Of a DNA stretch of 52,787 nucleotides, positions 38,915 to 49,149 are shown one piece after another. The notes below the pieces were generated by a model. It was given only the letters and a program-made list of their open reading frames with translations, had not been told where the DNA came from and made no database searches. The DNA is from Actinomadura darangshiensis. GTDB lineage: Bacteria; Actinomycetota; Actinomycetes; Streptosporangiales; Streptosporangiaceae. Made by a program: the position numbers and the translations under genes. How positions within the stretch are numbered: the first letter of the stretch is position 1; every line of letters starts with the position of its first letter. Location: NCBI RefSeq assembly GCF_004349235.1, contig NZ_SMKY01000032.1:1-52787 (forward strand), read 5' to 3'.

Positions 38915-40116
38915 GGCCGCTGGAGGGCGTCCGCGTCCTGGAGGTCGCGATGTACGGGTTCGTCCCGTCGGCCGGCGCCGTGCTGGCCGACTGGGGCGCG
39001 GACGTGGTGAAGGTGGAGCACGCGGTCGCCGGCGACCCGCAGCGCGGCCTGCGGCAGATCGGCACGATCCGCGTCGACGGCGACCCGAACCCCAACATCG
39101 AGCACGCGAACCGCGGCAAGCGCTCCCTGGGGCTCGACCTCACCGTGCCCGAGGGCAGGGTGGTGCTCGACGCGCTGATCCGGCGCTCGGACGTGTTCCT
39201 GACGAGCTTCCTGCCCGGTGCGCGCACCAGGTTCGGCATCGACGTCGACGACGTCCGGGCCGTCAACCGGAAGATCGTCTACGCGCGGGGCAGCGCGCTC
39301 GGGCCGCGCGGGCCGGAGGCGGGCAAGGGCGGGTACGACATGACCGCGTTCTGGGCGCGCGGCGGCACGGCCGCCAGCCTCACCCCCGCCGGCACCGAGG
39401 GGATGATCAGCCCGCCGGGCCCCGCCTACGGCGACACGATCTCCGGCACCAACCTCGCGGGCGGCATCGCGGCCGCGCTGTTCCGGCGCGAGCGCACCGG
39501 GGAGCCGTCGACCGTGGACGTGTCGCTGTTCGGCAGCGGCCTGTGGGCGATGGGGCACGGCATCGCGCTCTCTCTTCGCGTCGGCGAGCGGCTTGCCCCG
39601 CCCCCGGCGGGTGCGCACGGCTCGCCGAGCAACCCGCTGTCCGGCCTGTACGCCACGTCCGACGGCCGGTACCTGGCCTTCGTCATGCTGCAGCCCGGCA
39701 AGTTCTGGGCGGACGTGTGCCGCCACATCGACCGGCCGGAGCTGGCCGGCGACCCCCGCTTCGCCGACGCCGAGCGGATCGCCGCCAACACCGGCGAGGC
39801 GGTCAAGATCCTCCGGGAGGCCATCGCCGCCCGGAGCCTGGCCGAGTGGACCGAGCGCTTCGCCACCCTCGCCGGGCCGTGGGCGCCGGTGCAGGACTCG
39901 CTGCAGGCCGGCAACGACCCGCAGGCCCGCGCGAACGAGTACATCGTCCAGGCCGGCGACCTCGAACTGGTCGCCAGCCCGGTGCAGTTCGACGTGGCCG
40001 CGCCCGACCTGGGCCCGGCCCCCGAGTTCGCCGCCCAGACCGAGGAGATCCTCACCGAGCTCGGCCTCGACTGGGACCGCATCATCGCCCTCAAGACCGC
40101 GGGCGCCGTCACCTGA
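38911..40116 (+). CDS. Class III (CaiB/BaiF-type) CoA transferase
   Basis: A 401-residue family III CoA transferase, moving CoA between an acyl-CoA donor and a carboxylic acid. LEGVRVLEVAMYGFVPSAGA followed by VLADWGADVVKVEH is the N-terminal signature; the catalytic Asp is expected at GKGGYDMTAFWARGGTAAS, and GEPSTVDVSLFGSGLWAMGH is the typical following strand-helix. The GTG at 38911 fits the domain start; upstream extensions lack homology. It is the only gene in its operon and converges on the next hydratase, 3 bp away. Confidence 0.9.
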   Translation: MRPLEGVRVLEVAMYGFVPSAGAVLADWGADVVKVEHAVAGDPQRGLRQIGTIRVDGDPNPNIEHANRGKRSLGLDLTVPEGRVVLDALIRRSDVFLTSFLPGARTRFGIDVDDVRAVNRKIVYARGSALGPRGPEAGKGGYDMTAFWARGGTAASLTPAGTEGMISPPGPAYGDTISGTNLAGGIAAALFRRERTGEPSTVDVSLFGSGLWAMGHGIALSLRVGERLAPPPAGAHGSPSNPLSGLYATSDGRYLAFVMLQPGKFWADVCRHIDRPELAGDPRFADAERIAANTGEAVKILREAIAARSLAEWTERFATLAGPWAPVQDSLQAGNDPQARANEYIVQAGDLELVASPVQFDVAAPDLGPAPEFAAQTEEILTELGLDWDRIIALKTAGAVT

Positions 40117-40119
40117 CGG

Positions 40120-40839
40120 TCATCGTGCGCGGTTCACCGCCTTCGCCGCCGCGTCCCAGTGCTCGTCGGCGACCCAGAGCCGGGCGAAGGCGCCCGCGGC
40201 CTCGTCCGCGGTCAGGCCGCCGCCGGCGACGCGCTTGATCTCGCGCGCCGCGCCGGTGGCCAGCGCCGCGGCCAGCGAGCGCCAGCCCTCCTCGAAGGAG
40301 GCGCGCGGCAGCACCCGGTCGACCAGTCCGAGCCGCTCGGCCTCGGCCGCGCCGAGCACCGTGCCCGCGCCCGCGAGCAGCAGCGCCCGGCCCCGGCCGA
40401 CGAGCGCGGCGAGCCGTTCGGCGCCGCCCCAGGCCGGCATGATCGCCAGCGTCGACTGGGTGAACCCGATCGTGATGTCGGCGGCCGCCACCCGGATGTC
40501 GGCGGCCACCGCCACCTCGGCGCCGCCGCCCAGCGCGTGCCCGTTCAGCGCGGCGATCACCGGGGCGGGAAAGGCCGCGATCCGGTCGCAGACGCCGCGC
40601 ATCCGCAGCGCCATCGCGGTCGCCTGCTCCTCGGTGCGGAGGGCGGCGAGCTCCTTCAGGTCGCCGCCCGAGACGAACGCGCGGTCGCCCGCGCCCCGGA
40701 CCACCAGCGCCCCGGCCCCCTCGGCCGCGTCGAGGGCCTCGTCCAGCTGGTCCATGGTGGCGGGCGCGATGGCGTTGCGGGCCCGCGGGCGGTCGATGGT
40801 GACGACCGCCACCCCCCGCTCCAGTTCGAGGTCGACCAT
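40120..40839 (-). CDS. Enoyl-CoA hydratase/isomerase
   Basis: A crotonase of about 239 residues: VAVVTIDRPRARNAIAPATM, FVSGGDLKELAAL (first oxyanion loop), NGHALGGGAEVAVAADIRVA (second loop), FTQSTLAIMPAWGGAERLAA. The ATG at 40839 is preferred, since GGGAG sits eight bases upstream; the ATG at 40854 would extend it by five residues and abut the class C site without a ribosome site. A single-gene unit under class C site 3, divergent from a CoA ligase. Confidence 0.88.
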   Translation of the reverse strand: MVDLELERGVAVVTIDRPRARNAIAPATMDQLDEALDAAEGAGALVVRGAGDRAFVSGGDLKELAALRTEEQATAMALRMRGVCDRIAAFPAPVIAALNGHALGGGAEVAVAADIRVAAADITIGFTQSTLAIMPAWGGAERLAALVGRGRALLLAGAGTVLGAAEAERLGLVDRVLPRASFEEGWRSLAAALATGAAREIKRVAGGGLTADEAAGAFARLWVADEHWDAAAKAVNRAR

Positions 40840-40855
40840 GAACGCTTCTCCCATG

Positions 40856-40872
40856 TGAGATTGACATTCTCA
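40856..40872. promoter_or_regulatory. Class C operator, site 3
   Basis: TGAGATTGACATTCTCA: perfect outer arms TGAGA/TCTCA and one mismatch in the inner arm relative to TGAGAAT-N3-ATTCTCA. It lies between the divergent hydratase and CoA ligase genes. Confidence 0.75.
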
Positions 40873-40927
40873 ATTTTGCAAATAGCGTATGGCATCTGCG
40901 CCCGCATCGGGAAGTGGAGCCGGCACC

Positions 40928-42466
40928 ATGCGAACGGTCCCTGAGGCACTGGTCGAGCGGTACGAGGCGGAGGGCTGGTGGACCGGGGAGACGCTCGGGG
41001 AGATGCTGGCGCGCGGGCTCGCCAAGGCGCCGGACGCGCAGTTCCGCGTGCACTCGGCGGTGCGGCCGTGGTCGGGGACGTTCCGCGACGTGGAGCGCGT
41101 CGCGCGCCGGCTGGCCGCGGGGCTGCGCCGCCGGGGCGTGGGGGCCGGCGACGTGGTGGCGTTCCAGTTGCCGAACTGGATGGAGGCGGCGGCGGTCTTC
41201 TGGGCCTCGGCGTTCCTCGGCGCGGTCGTGGTGCCGATCGTCCACTTCTACGGCCGCAAGGAGGTCGGCTTCATCCTGAAGGCCGTGCGGCCCCGCGTGT
41301 TCGTGAGCGCCGAGCGGTTCGGCCGCCTGGAGTTCCAGCCGGACCTGTGCGCGGACGTCCCGGTCGTCGGCGTGGTCGGACGCGACTTCGACGACCTGCT
41401 CGACCCCGTCCCGCTGCCGGGCGTGGCCGCGGCGGACCCCGCCGGGCAGACCCTGATCGCGTTCACCTCCGGCACGACCCGCGACCCCAAGGGCGTCGTG
41501 CACGGGCACCAGACGCTCGGCTGCGAGACGCGCCAGCTCGCCGAGCGCTACCCGCCGGATCTCGCCCGGCAGATCATCTCCGCCCCGGTGGGCCACTTCA
41601 TCGGCATGCTGAACGCCTGCCTGATCCCGGTGATGCGCGGCACCCCGGTCAACCTCGCCGACGTCTGGGATCCGGGCCGGACGCTCGCGCTGATGAAGAG
41701 GGACGGCCTCACCGTGGGCGGCGGCGTGCCGTACTACATGACGAGCCTGCTGGACCATCCCGACTTCACCCCGGACCACCTCCGGCACATGCGGTTCGCC
41801 GGCCTCGGGGGAGCGGCCGTCCCGGCGGCGGTCACCACCCGGCTGGCCGGCCTCGGGATCACGGTGTACCGCTCGTACGGCAGCACCGAGCACCCGTCCA
41901 TCACCGGCTCGCATTTCACCGCGCCCGCGGCGAAACGCCTGCACACCGACGGCGAGGCGCTGCGCGGGGTGGAGATCCGCCTCGCCGCGGACGGCGAGAT
42001 CTTCAGCCGGGGCCCCGACCTGTGCCTCGGCTACACCGACCCGGAGCTGACGGAGCGGGCGTTCGACTCCGAGGGCTGGTACCGGACGGGCGACATCGGC
42101 GTCCTCGACGCGGACGGCTACCTGACGATCACCGAGCGCAAGTCCGACGTCATCATCCGCGGCGGCGAGAACATCAGCGCCCTCGAAGTCGAGGAGGCCC
42201 TGCTCGGCATGCCCGGCGTCGCCGAGGCGGCCGTGGTGTCGGCCCCGGACGCGCGGCTCGGCGAGCACGCGGCGGCGGTGCTGCGCCTGCGGCCCGGCCA
42301 TGCGGCGCCGGCGATCGGGGAGATGCGCGCGCACCTGGAGGGGGCGGGCCTCGCCCGGCAGAAGTGGCCCGAGGAACTGCACGTCGTCGAGGACTTCCCG
42401 CGCACCCCGAGCGGCAAGGTCCGCAAGTTCCTTCTCCGCCGAGACATTGCGGCGCGCAACGAGTGA
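40928..42466 (+). CDS. Acyl-CoA synthetase (AMP-binding)
   Basis: CoA ligase of 512 residues with P-loop IAFTSGTTRDPKGVVHGHQT, YGSTEHPSITG (A5), WYRTGDIGVLDADGYLTITE (A7), IIRGGENISALEVEEALLGM (A8 hinge) and C-terminal PRTPSGKVRKFLLRRD with the catalytic Lys. The ATG at 40928 is chosen because GGAG precedes it and the domain starts there; an upstream in-frame ATG at 40889 adds 13 low-complexity residues. The stop codon overlaps class C site 4, which controls the next operon. Substrate unknown. Confidence 0.9.
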   Translation: MRTVPEALVERYEAEGWWTGETLGEMLARGLAKAPDAQFRVHSAVRPWSGTFRDVERVARRLAAGLRRRGVGAGDVVAFQLPNWMEAAAVFWASAFLGAVVVPIVHFYGRKEVGFILKAVRPRVFVSAERFGRLEFQPDLCADVPVVGVVGRDFDDLLDPVPLPGVAAADPAGQTLIAFTSGTTRDPKGVVHGHQTLGCETRQLAERYPPDLARQIISAPVGHFIGMLNACLIPVMRGTPVNLADVWDPGRTLALMKRDGLTVGGGVPYYMTSLLDHPDFTPDHLRHMRFAGLGGAAVPAAVTTRLAGLGITVYRSYGSTEHPSITGSHFTAPAAKRLHTDGEALRGVEIRLAADGEIFSRGPDLCLGYTDPELTERAFDSEGWYRTGDIGVLDADGYLTITERKSDVIIRGGENISALEVEEALLGMPGVAEAAVVSAPDARLGEHAAAVLRLRPGHAAPAIGEMRAHLEGAGLARQKWPEELHVVEDFPRTPSGKVRKFLLRRDIAARNE

Positions 42467-42480
42467 GAATATGATTCTCA
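42464..42480. promoter_or_regulatory. Class C operator, site 4 (perfect)
   Basis: TGAGAATATGATTCTCA: perfect 7-bp arms. TATGAT (42470-42475) in the centre is a good plus-strand -10, so a bound repressor would cover the promoter of the six-gene operon 42503-49149. The first TGA is also the stop codon of the upstream ligase gene. Confidence 0.85.
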
Positions 42481-42502
42481 ATATCGACAAAGGAGGATAT
42501 CG

Positions 42503-43681
42503 ATGCCGTCGCGCGCGCTGCCCTATCCGCTGTTCGACGCCGACAACCACCTCTACGAGACCCAGGAGGCGCTGACCCGGCACCTGCCGAAGCGGTACGC
42601 GAGCGCGATCCAGTACGTGCAGGTGAACGGCCGCACCAAGATCGCCATCCGGGGCCAGATCAGCGACTACATCCCGAACCCGACCTTCGACGTCGTCGCC
42701 CGGCCGGGCGCGATGGAGGACTACTTCCGCAACGGCAACCCCGAGGGCAAGAGCAAGCGGGAGATCTTCGGGGAGCCGATGCGCTCGATCCCCGCGTTCC
42801 GGGAGCCGGGGCCGCGCCTGGAGCTGATGGACGAGCTCGGCATCCAGCGGACGCTCATGTTCCCCACCCTCGCCAGCCTGATCGAGGAGCGGATGCGCGA
42901 CGACCCGGACCTGATCCACGTGGTCGTCCACTCCCTCAACCAGTGGCTCCACGAGACCTGGTCGTTCAACTACAAGGACCGCATCTTCACGACCCCCGTG
43001 ATCAGCCTGCCCGTCGTGGAGAAGGCGATCGCGGAGCTCGACTGGTGCCTGGAGCGCGGCGCCAAGACCGTCCTGATCCGCCCCGCGCCCGTCCCCGGCC
43101 ACCGCGGCCCGCGCTCGTTCGCGCTGCCGGAGTTCGACCCGTTCTGGAAGCGGGTCGCGGACGAGGGCGTCGTCGTCGGGATGCACTCCTCCGACAGCGG
43201 CTACAGCCGGTACGCCAACGACTGGGAGGGCCACGGCGCGGAGATGCTGCCCTTCAAGACCAACGCGTTCCGGATGCTGGCCGAATGGCGCCCGGTCACC
43301 GACGCGGTGGGCTCGATGGCCTGCCACGGACTGCTGTCCCGCTTCCCCGAGCTGAGGATCGCGGTCATCGAGAACGGCTCGTCGTGGGTGGCGCCGCTGC
43401 TGGGCCAGCTCGCCGACGTCCACAAGAAGGCCCCGGAGGCGTTCACCGAGGACCCGGTCGAGGCGGTCAAGCGCAACGTCCACGTCAGCCCGTTCTGGGA
43501 GGAGGACATGGCCGAGCTGGCCGGCCTCATCGGCGTGGACCGCGTGCTGTTCGGCTCCGACTACCCGCACCCCGAGGGCCTCGCGGACCCGGTCAGCTAC
43601 GTGGACGCGCTGACCCGGCTGGACGAGGACGGGAAGGCCAAGATCATGGGCGGCAACCTGGCCCGCCTGATGTCGGTCTGA
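42503..43681 (+). CDS. Amidohydrolase-family (TIM-barrel) metal-dependent hydrolase
   Basis: A 392-residue member of the amidohydrolase 2 group (ACMSD-like decarboxylases/hydrolases). The N-terminal metal motif reads LFDADNHLYE (D12, D14, H16), a His follows in VVVGMHSSDSGYSRYAND, and the C-terminal motif VLFGSDYPHPEGLADP supplies the catalytic Asp. The usual DxHxH is replaced by DADNH, as in a large actinobacterial subfamily of uncharacterised function. AAAGGAGG ribosome site. First gene of an operon with a B12 mutase, an LLM oxidoreductase, a CoA transferase and a CoA ligase. A decarboxylation or ring-opening hydrolysis is possible. Confidence 0.87.
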   Translation: MPSRALPYPLFDADNHLYETQEALTRHLPKRYASAIQYVQVNGRTKIAIRGQISDYIPNPTFDVVARPGAMEDYFRNGNPEGKSKREIFGEPMRSIPAFREPGPRLELMDELGIQRTLMFPTLASLIEERMRDDPDLIHVVVHSLNQWLHETWSFNYKDRIFTTPVISLPVVEKAIAELDWCLERGAKTVLIRPAPVPGHRGPRSFALPEFDPFWKRVADEGVVVGMHSSDSGYSRYANDWEGHGAEMLPFKTNAFRMLAEWRPVTDAVGSMACHGLLSRFPELRIAVIENGSSWVAPLLGQLADVHKKAPEAFTEDPVEAVKRNVHVSPFWEEDMAELAGLIGVDRVLFGSDYPHPEGLADPVSYVDALTRLDEDGKAKIMGGNLARLMSV

Positions 43682-43696
43682 CGGGCCGGTCCGGAT

Positions 43697-45285
<1,589 letters not shown>

Positions 45286-45286
<1 letters not shown>

Positions 45287-45708
45287 TGCCCGCCCGGATC
45301 CTCATCGCCAAGCCCGGCCTGGACGGCCACGACCGCGGCGCGAAGGTCGTCGCCCGCGCGCTCCGCGACGTCGGCTTCGAGGTGGTGTTCACCGGCATCC
45401 GGCAGCGGGTCGAGGACATCGTCGCGATCGCCCTCCAGGAGGACGTCGCCGTCGTCGGCCTCAGCATCCTGTCCGGCGCGCACGTGGCGCTGACCGCCCG
45501 CACCGCCGAGGCCCTGCGCGCGGCCGACGCCGGCGACATCGCGGTCATCGTCGGCGGCACCATTCCCGCCGCCGACGTCCCCCGGCTCCGCGACGCGGGC
45601 GCCGCCGCGGTGTTCCCGACCGGCACGGCGCTCGACGACGTGGTCACCGGGGTGCGCGACCTGACGGCCGTCCCGCCGGCCGTGCCCGGCCCCGTGGGCG
45701 ACGGCTGA
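45286..45708 (+). CDS. B12-binding subunit of acyl-CoA mutase
   Basis: A 140-residue cobalamin-binding Rossmann-like domain: ILIAKPGLDGHDRGAKVVAR carries DxHxxG (D13, H15, G18), with H15 the lower axial cobalt ligand, followed by VVGLSILSGAHVAL and AVIVGGTIPAADVPRL, all standard. The start codon overlaps the stop of the catalytic subunit (TGATG), as expected for a stoichiometric pair. A short Pro-rich tail follows. Confidence 0.95.
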
Positions 45709-45728
45709 ACCGGCGAACTGGAGGAACC

Positions 45729-46685
45729 GTGCGGATCGGTGTGATGAGCGGGCCCGAGCGCGGGGACTCCGCGCGCAAGGCGAAACGGATGGTCGAGGAC
45801 GCCCGGTGGGCCGAGTCGGCGGGGCTGGACACCGTCTGGGTGCCGCAGGTCCCCACCGACTTCGACGCCCTGCTGGCGGTCGCCCTGATGGGGACGGCGA
45901 CGAGCCGCGTCGAGCTCGGGACCGCGGTGGTCCCGCTGCAGTCGCAGCACCCGGTCGCGCTGGCGCGGCAGGCCCTGTCCGCGCAGGCGGCCACCGGAGG
46001 GAGGCTCGCGCTCGGCGTCGGGCCGTCCCACCACTGGATCGTGCGGGACATGCTCGGGCTGCCCTACGAGCGGCCCGCCGGGTACACCCGCGACTACCTC
46101 GACGTGCTGGACGCCGCGTTCGCCGGGCCCGGCCCTGTCGAGGTGGAGAACAAGACGTTCTCGGTGCACAATCCGCTCGGGCTGGGACCGGTGGCCCCGC
46201 TGCCGGTCCTGGTCGCCGCGCTCGGCCCGGTGATGCTGAGGCTCACGGGGGAGCGGGCCGACGGCACGGTGCTGTGGATGGCCGACGAGAGGGCCGTCGG
46301 CGAGCACGTCGTCCCGCGCATCACCAGGGCCGCCGAGGAGGCCGGGCGGCCCGCGCCGCGCGTCGTCGCGGGCGTACCGGTCTGCCTGTGCCGGCCGTCG
46401 GAGGCGGACGCGGCCCGCGAGCGCGCCAACCGCATCCTCGGCGAGGCCGAGATCTCCCCGAACTACCAGCGGCTGCTGGCGTACGGCGACGCCCGGGACG
46501 TCGGCGACATCTGCGCGGCGGGCGACGCGGCGGCCATCGCGGAGCGGTTGCGCCGGTTCGCGGACGCGGGCGTCACCGACCTGTCGGTGCGGCTGCTGCC
46601 GATCGGCGCGGGCAGGGACGAACTGGTCGCCTCCAAGGAGCGGACCAAGGAGCTGCTCGCGGGACTCGCGGCGGACCTGCGATGA
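45729..46685 (+). CDS. LLM-class flavin/F420-dependent oxidoreductase
   Basis: A 318-residue luciferase-like TIM-barrel oxidoreductase: AKRMVEDARWAESAGLDTVW, TSRVELGTAVVPLQSQHPVA, ALARQALSAQAATGGRLALG and VGPSHHWIVRDMLGL are the family blocks. The GVGPSHHWIV region resembles F420-dependent members common in actinomycetes, though FMN enzymes cannot be excluded. GTG start with GGAGGA about five bases upstream. It may reduce or oxidise an enone or alcohol in the pathway; the exact step is unknown. Overlaps the following CoA transferase gene by ATGA. Confidence 0.9.
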   Translation: MRIGVMSGPERGDSARKAKRMVEDARWAESAGLDTVWVPQVPTDFDALLAVALMGTATSRVELGTAVVPLQSQHPVALARQALSAQAATGGRLALGVGPSHHWIVRDMLGLPYERPAGYTRDYLDVLDAAFAGPGPVEVENKTFSVHNPLGLGPVAPLPVLVAALGPVMLRLTGERADGTVLWMADERAVGEHVVPRITRAAEEAGRPAPRVVAGVPVCLCRPSEADAARERANRILGEAEISPNYQRLLAYGDARDVGDICAAGDAAAIAERLRRFADAGVTDLSVRLLPIGAGRDELVASKERTKELLAGLAADLR

Positions 46686-47725
46686 GCGCCGGCCCGCTCG
46701 CGGGCATCCGCGTGCTGGAGGTCGGCCACATCCTGGCCGGGCCGTACGCGACGATGATGCTCGCCGACCTCGGCGCCGAGGTCACCAAGATCGAACCGCC
46801 GGGCGGCGACCTGTCGCGGCAGGTGGGCGACTCCTACTTCGCCAGCCTCAACCGCGGCAAGCGCAGCATCCGGATCGACCTGGCGTCCGGGGCGGGCCGG
46901 GAACGGCTCGGCGAGCTGGCCGCCGGGGCGCACGCCCTGCTGGTCAACCTGAAGCCCTCGGCGATCCGCCGGTTCGGCCTCACCCACGACGCGCTGCGGC
47001 GCCACAACGAGCGGATCGTCTGCGTCGCCCTCACCGGCTTCGGGCTGGACGCGGGCGACCATCCCGCGTTCGACTACGTCGTCCAGGCCGCCACCGGGGT
47101 CGCGGCCCTCACCGGCGACCCGGCCGGGCCGCCCACGCTGCCCGGCTACTCCTCGGCGGACAACTCGGCCGGCCTGACCGCGGCCCTCGGCCTGCTCGCC
47201 CAGATCGTGTCCGGGCGCGGCGGCCAGGTGGAGGTGTCGCTGCGGGACGTGATGCTCTCCCAGCTCAACTACCGTGCGTCCGCCTACCTCAACGAGGGCA
47301 CCGAGCCTCGCCGGCTGCCGTCCGGCGCGCACTCCCACTACGTCCCGGCCCAGCTCTTCGCGACCTCGGACGGGTACCTCGCGCTGTTCATCACCCACGA
47401 CGGCTTCTGGAAGGCGTTCTGCGCAGAGTCCGGCGTCACGGGCTTCCCGACGATGGCCGAGCGCACGGCGCGGCGCGCGGAGGTCCTCGCCGTGGTGGCC
47501 CGTGCACTGGCCGCCGACACCGCTGCGGGCTGGGAGGCCAGGCTCCGTCCGCTGGGCATCCCGGCGGCGGCCGTGCGGACGCTCCCGGAGGCGCTGACGG
47601 CCGCGCCCGGCGCGATCGTGACGGCGGGAGGGTACCGGCTGGTGGGGAGCCCGATCCGGGTCGGGGGATACGAGCCGCGCTACGGGCCGCCGCCGCGCCT
47701 GGGAGAGCACGGGGACCTGACGTGA
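46682..47725 (+). CDS. Class III (CaiB/BaiF-type) CoA transferase
   Basis: A 347-residue family III CoA transferase: LAGIRVLEVGHILAGPYATM, LADLGAEVTKIEPPGGDLSR, and the catalytic Asp region DHPAFDYVVQAATGVAALTG followed by QVEVSLRDVMLSQLNY. It overlaps both neighbours by 4 bp (ATGA upstream, GTGA downstream). Together with the ligase that follows, it gives the operon two ways to make CoA esters. Distinct from the 401-residue enzyme at 38911, so they probably serve different acids. Confidence 0.92.
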   Translation: MSAGPLAGIRVLEVGHILAGPYATMMLADLGAEVTKIEPPGGDLSRQVGDSYFASLNRGKRSIRIDLASGAGRERLGELAAGAHALLVNLKPSAIRRFGLTHDALRRHNERIVCVALTGFGLDAGDHPAFDYVVQAATGVAALTGDPAGPPTLPGYSSADNSAGLTAALGLLAQIVSGRGGQVEVSLRDVMLSQLNYRASAYLNEGTEPRRLPSGAHSHYVPAQLFATSDGYLALFITHDGFWKAFCAESGVTGFPTMAERTARRAEVLAVVARALAADTAAGWEARLRPLGIPAAAVRTLPEALTAAPGAIVTAGGYRLVGSPIRVGGYEPRYGPPPRLGEHGDLT

Positions 47726-49149
47726 GCGAACGGGCCGCGCTCGCCTTCGAGGAGCGCGAGTACACGGCCGCGCGGCTGGACGCGCTCTCCGGCGGGCTCG
47801 CCGGCGTGCTGGCGCGCCGCGGGGTGCGGGCGGGCGATCGCGTCGCGCTGATGGCCTCGAACCGGCCGGAGTTCGTCGTCGCCGTCCGGGCGGCCTGGCG
47901 GCTGGGCGCGGCGGTCGTGCTGTTCAGCCCCTCCTGGAAGCGCGGCGAGGTCGAGCACGCGCTGCGGGTCACCGAGCCGGCGCACGCGGTGGGCGACCAC
48001 CCGCTGCTCGCGGGGCTGATGCCGATGCTGCACCTGGACGACGGGCCGATCCGTCCCGCCGAGGCGCCCTTCCCCGGCGCGGCCTTCCCCGAGCCCGCCC
48101 CGGACGCCGACGCGCTGCTGGTGTTCAGCTCGGGGACGACCGGCCTGCCGAAGGCGGTCCGGCACACGCACGCCTCGTTCCGCGCCGCCGTCCGGAACTG
48201 GCGGGCGACGCTGGAGCTGACCGCGCGCGACCGGATCCAGATCGCGACGCCGCCGTCCCACATCCTCGGCCTGCTCAACATCGAGACGGCGCTGGCGTCC
48301 GGCGCCTGGATGCGGCTGCACCGCCGCTTCGACCTGGACCTCGTCCTGCGGACCATCGAGACCGACCGGATCACCGTCGAGATGGCCGTCGCGCCGATCG
48401 CGCTGGCGATCGCGTCGCATCCGGATGTGGAGTCGTTCGACCTGTCGTCGCTGCGCTACATCATGTGGGGCGCGACGCCGGTGACGCCGCAGGTCGCCGA
48501 GACCGTCACCCGGCGGACCGGGGTCGGCTGGGTGCCCGCCTACGGGGCCAGCGAGCTGCCCGTCATCGCCTGCAACCCGGTCCGCGGCGCGCGCCTGGAC
48601 AGCGTCGGACGGCCCGCGCCCGGCGTCGAGCTGCGGGTGGTGTCGCCGCGGACCGGCGAGCCGGCCGGGCCGGGGGAGACCGGCGAGATCCAGGCGCGGT
48701 CGGACTCGCTGATGGCGGGCTACCTGCCCGCCGAGGCGACCGAGGGCGCGTTCGACGGCGGCTGGTACCGGACCGGAGACGTCGGCCGCGTCGACGCCGG
48801 GGGATGGGTGACGCTCACCGGCCGCACCAAGGAAATGATCAAGGTGCGCGGGTTCCAGGTCGCGCCCGCCGAGGTCGAGGCCGTCCTGCACGGCCATCCG
48901 GACGTCGCCGACTGCGCGGTGTACGGGATCCCGGACGGCGCGGGCGGGGAGGCGGTCGTCGCGGCGGTCGCCGCCGGCGGCCCGGTCGACCCCGGCGAGC
49001 TGATCGCACTCGTCGGCGACCGGCTGGCCTCCTACAAGCGCCCGAGCGAGGTCGTGCTGGTCGAGGAGATCCCCCGGCTGCCGTCCGGCAAGGTACTGCG
49101 CCGCGTCCTCCGGGAACGCCACCTCCGTCCCGACGGTCAGTCCTCGTAG
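47722..49149 (+). CDS. Acyl-CoA synthetase (AMP-binding)
   Basis: CoA ligase of 475 residues, on the short side for the family. Motifs: LLVFSSGTTGLPKAVRHTHA (P-loop), YGASELPVIACNP (A5), WYRTGDVGRVDAGG (A7), MIKVRGFQVAPAEVEAVLHG (A8) and RLPSGKVLRRVL with the catalytic Lys. It starts at the GTG of a GTGA overlap and ends the 42503-49149 operon; its 3' end overlaps the convergent reductase gene by 13 bp. Confidence 0.9.
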   Translation: MSERAALAFEEREYTAARLDALSGGLAGVLARRGVRAGDRVALMASNRPEFVVAVRAAWRLGAAVVLFSPSWKRGEVEHALRVTEPAHAVGDHPLLAGLMPMLHLDDGPIRPAEAPFPGAAFPEPAPDADALLVFSSGTTGLPKAVRHTHASFRAAVRNWRATLELTARDRIQIATPPSHILGLLNIETALASGAWMRLHRRFDLDLVLRTIETDRITVEMAVAPIALAIASHPDVESFDLSSLRYIMWGATPVTPQVAETVTRRTGVGWVPAYGASELPVIACNPVRGARLDSVGRPAPGVELRVVSPRTGEPAGPGETGEIQARSDSLMAGYLPAEATEGAFDGGWYRTGDVGRVDAGGWVTLTGRTKEMIKVRGFQVAPAEVEAVLHGHPDVADCAVYGIPDGAGGEAVVAAVAAGGPVDPGELIALVGDRLASYKRPSEVVLVEEIPRLPSGKVLRRVLRERHLRPDGQSS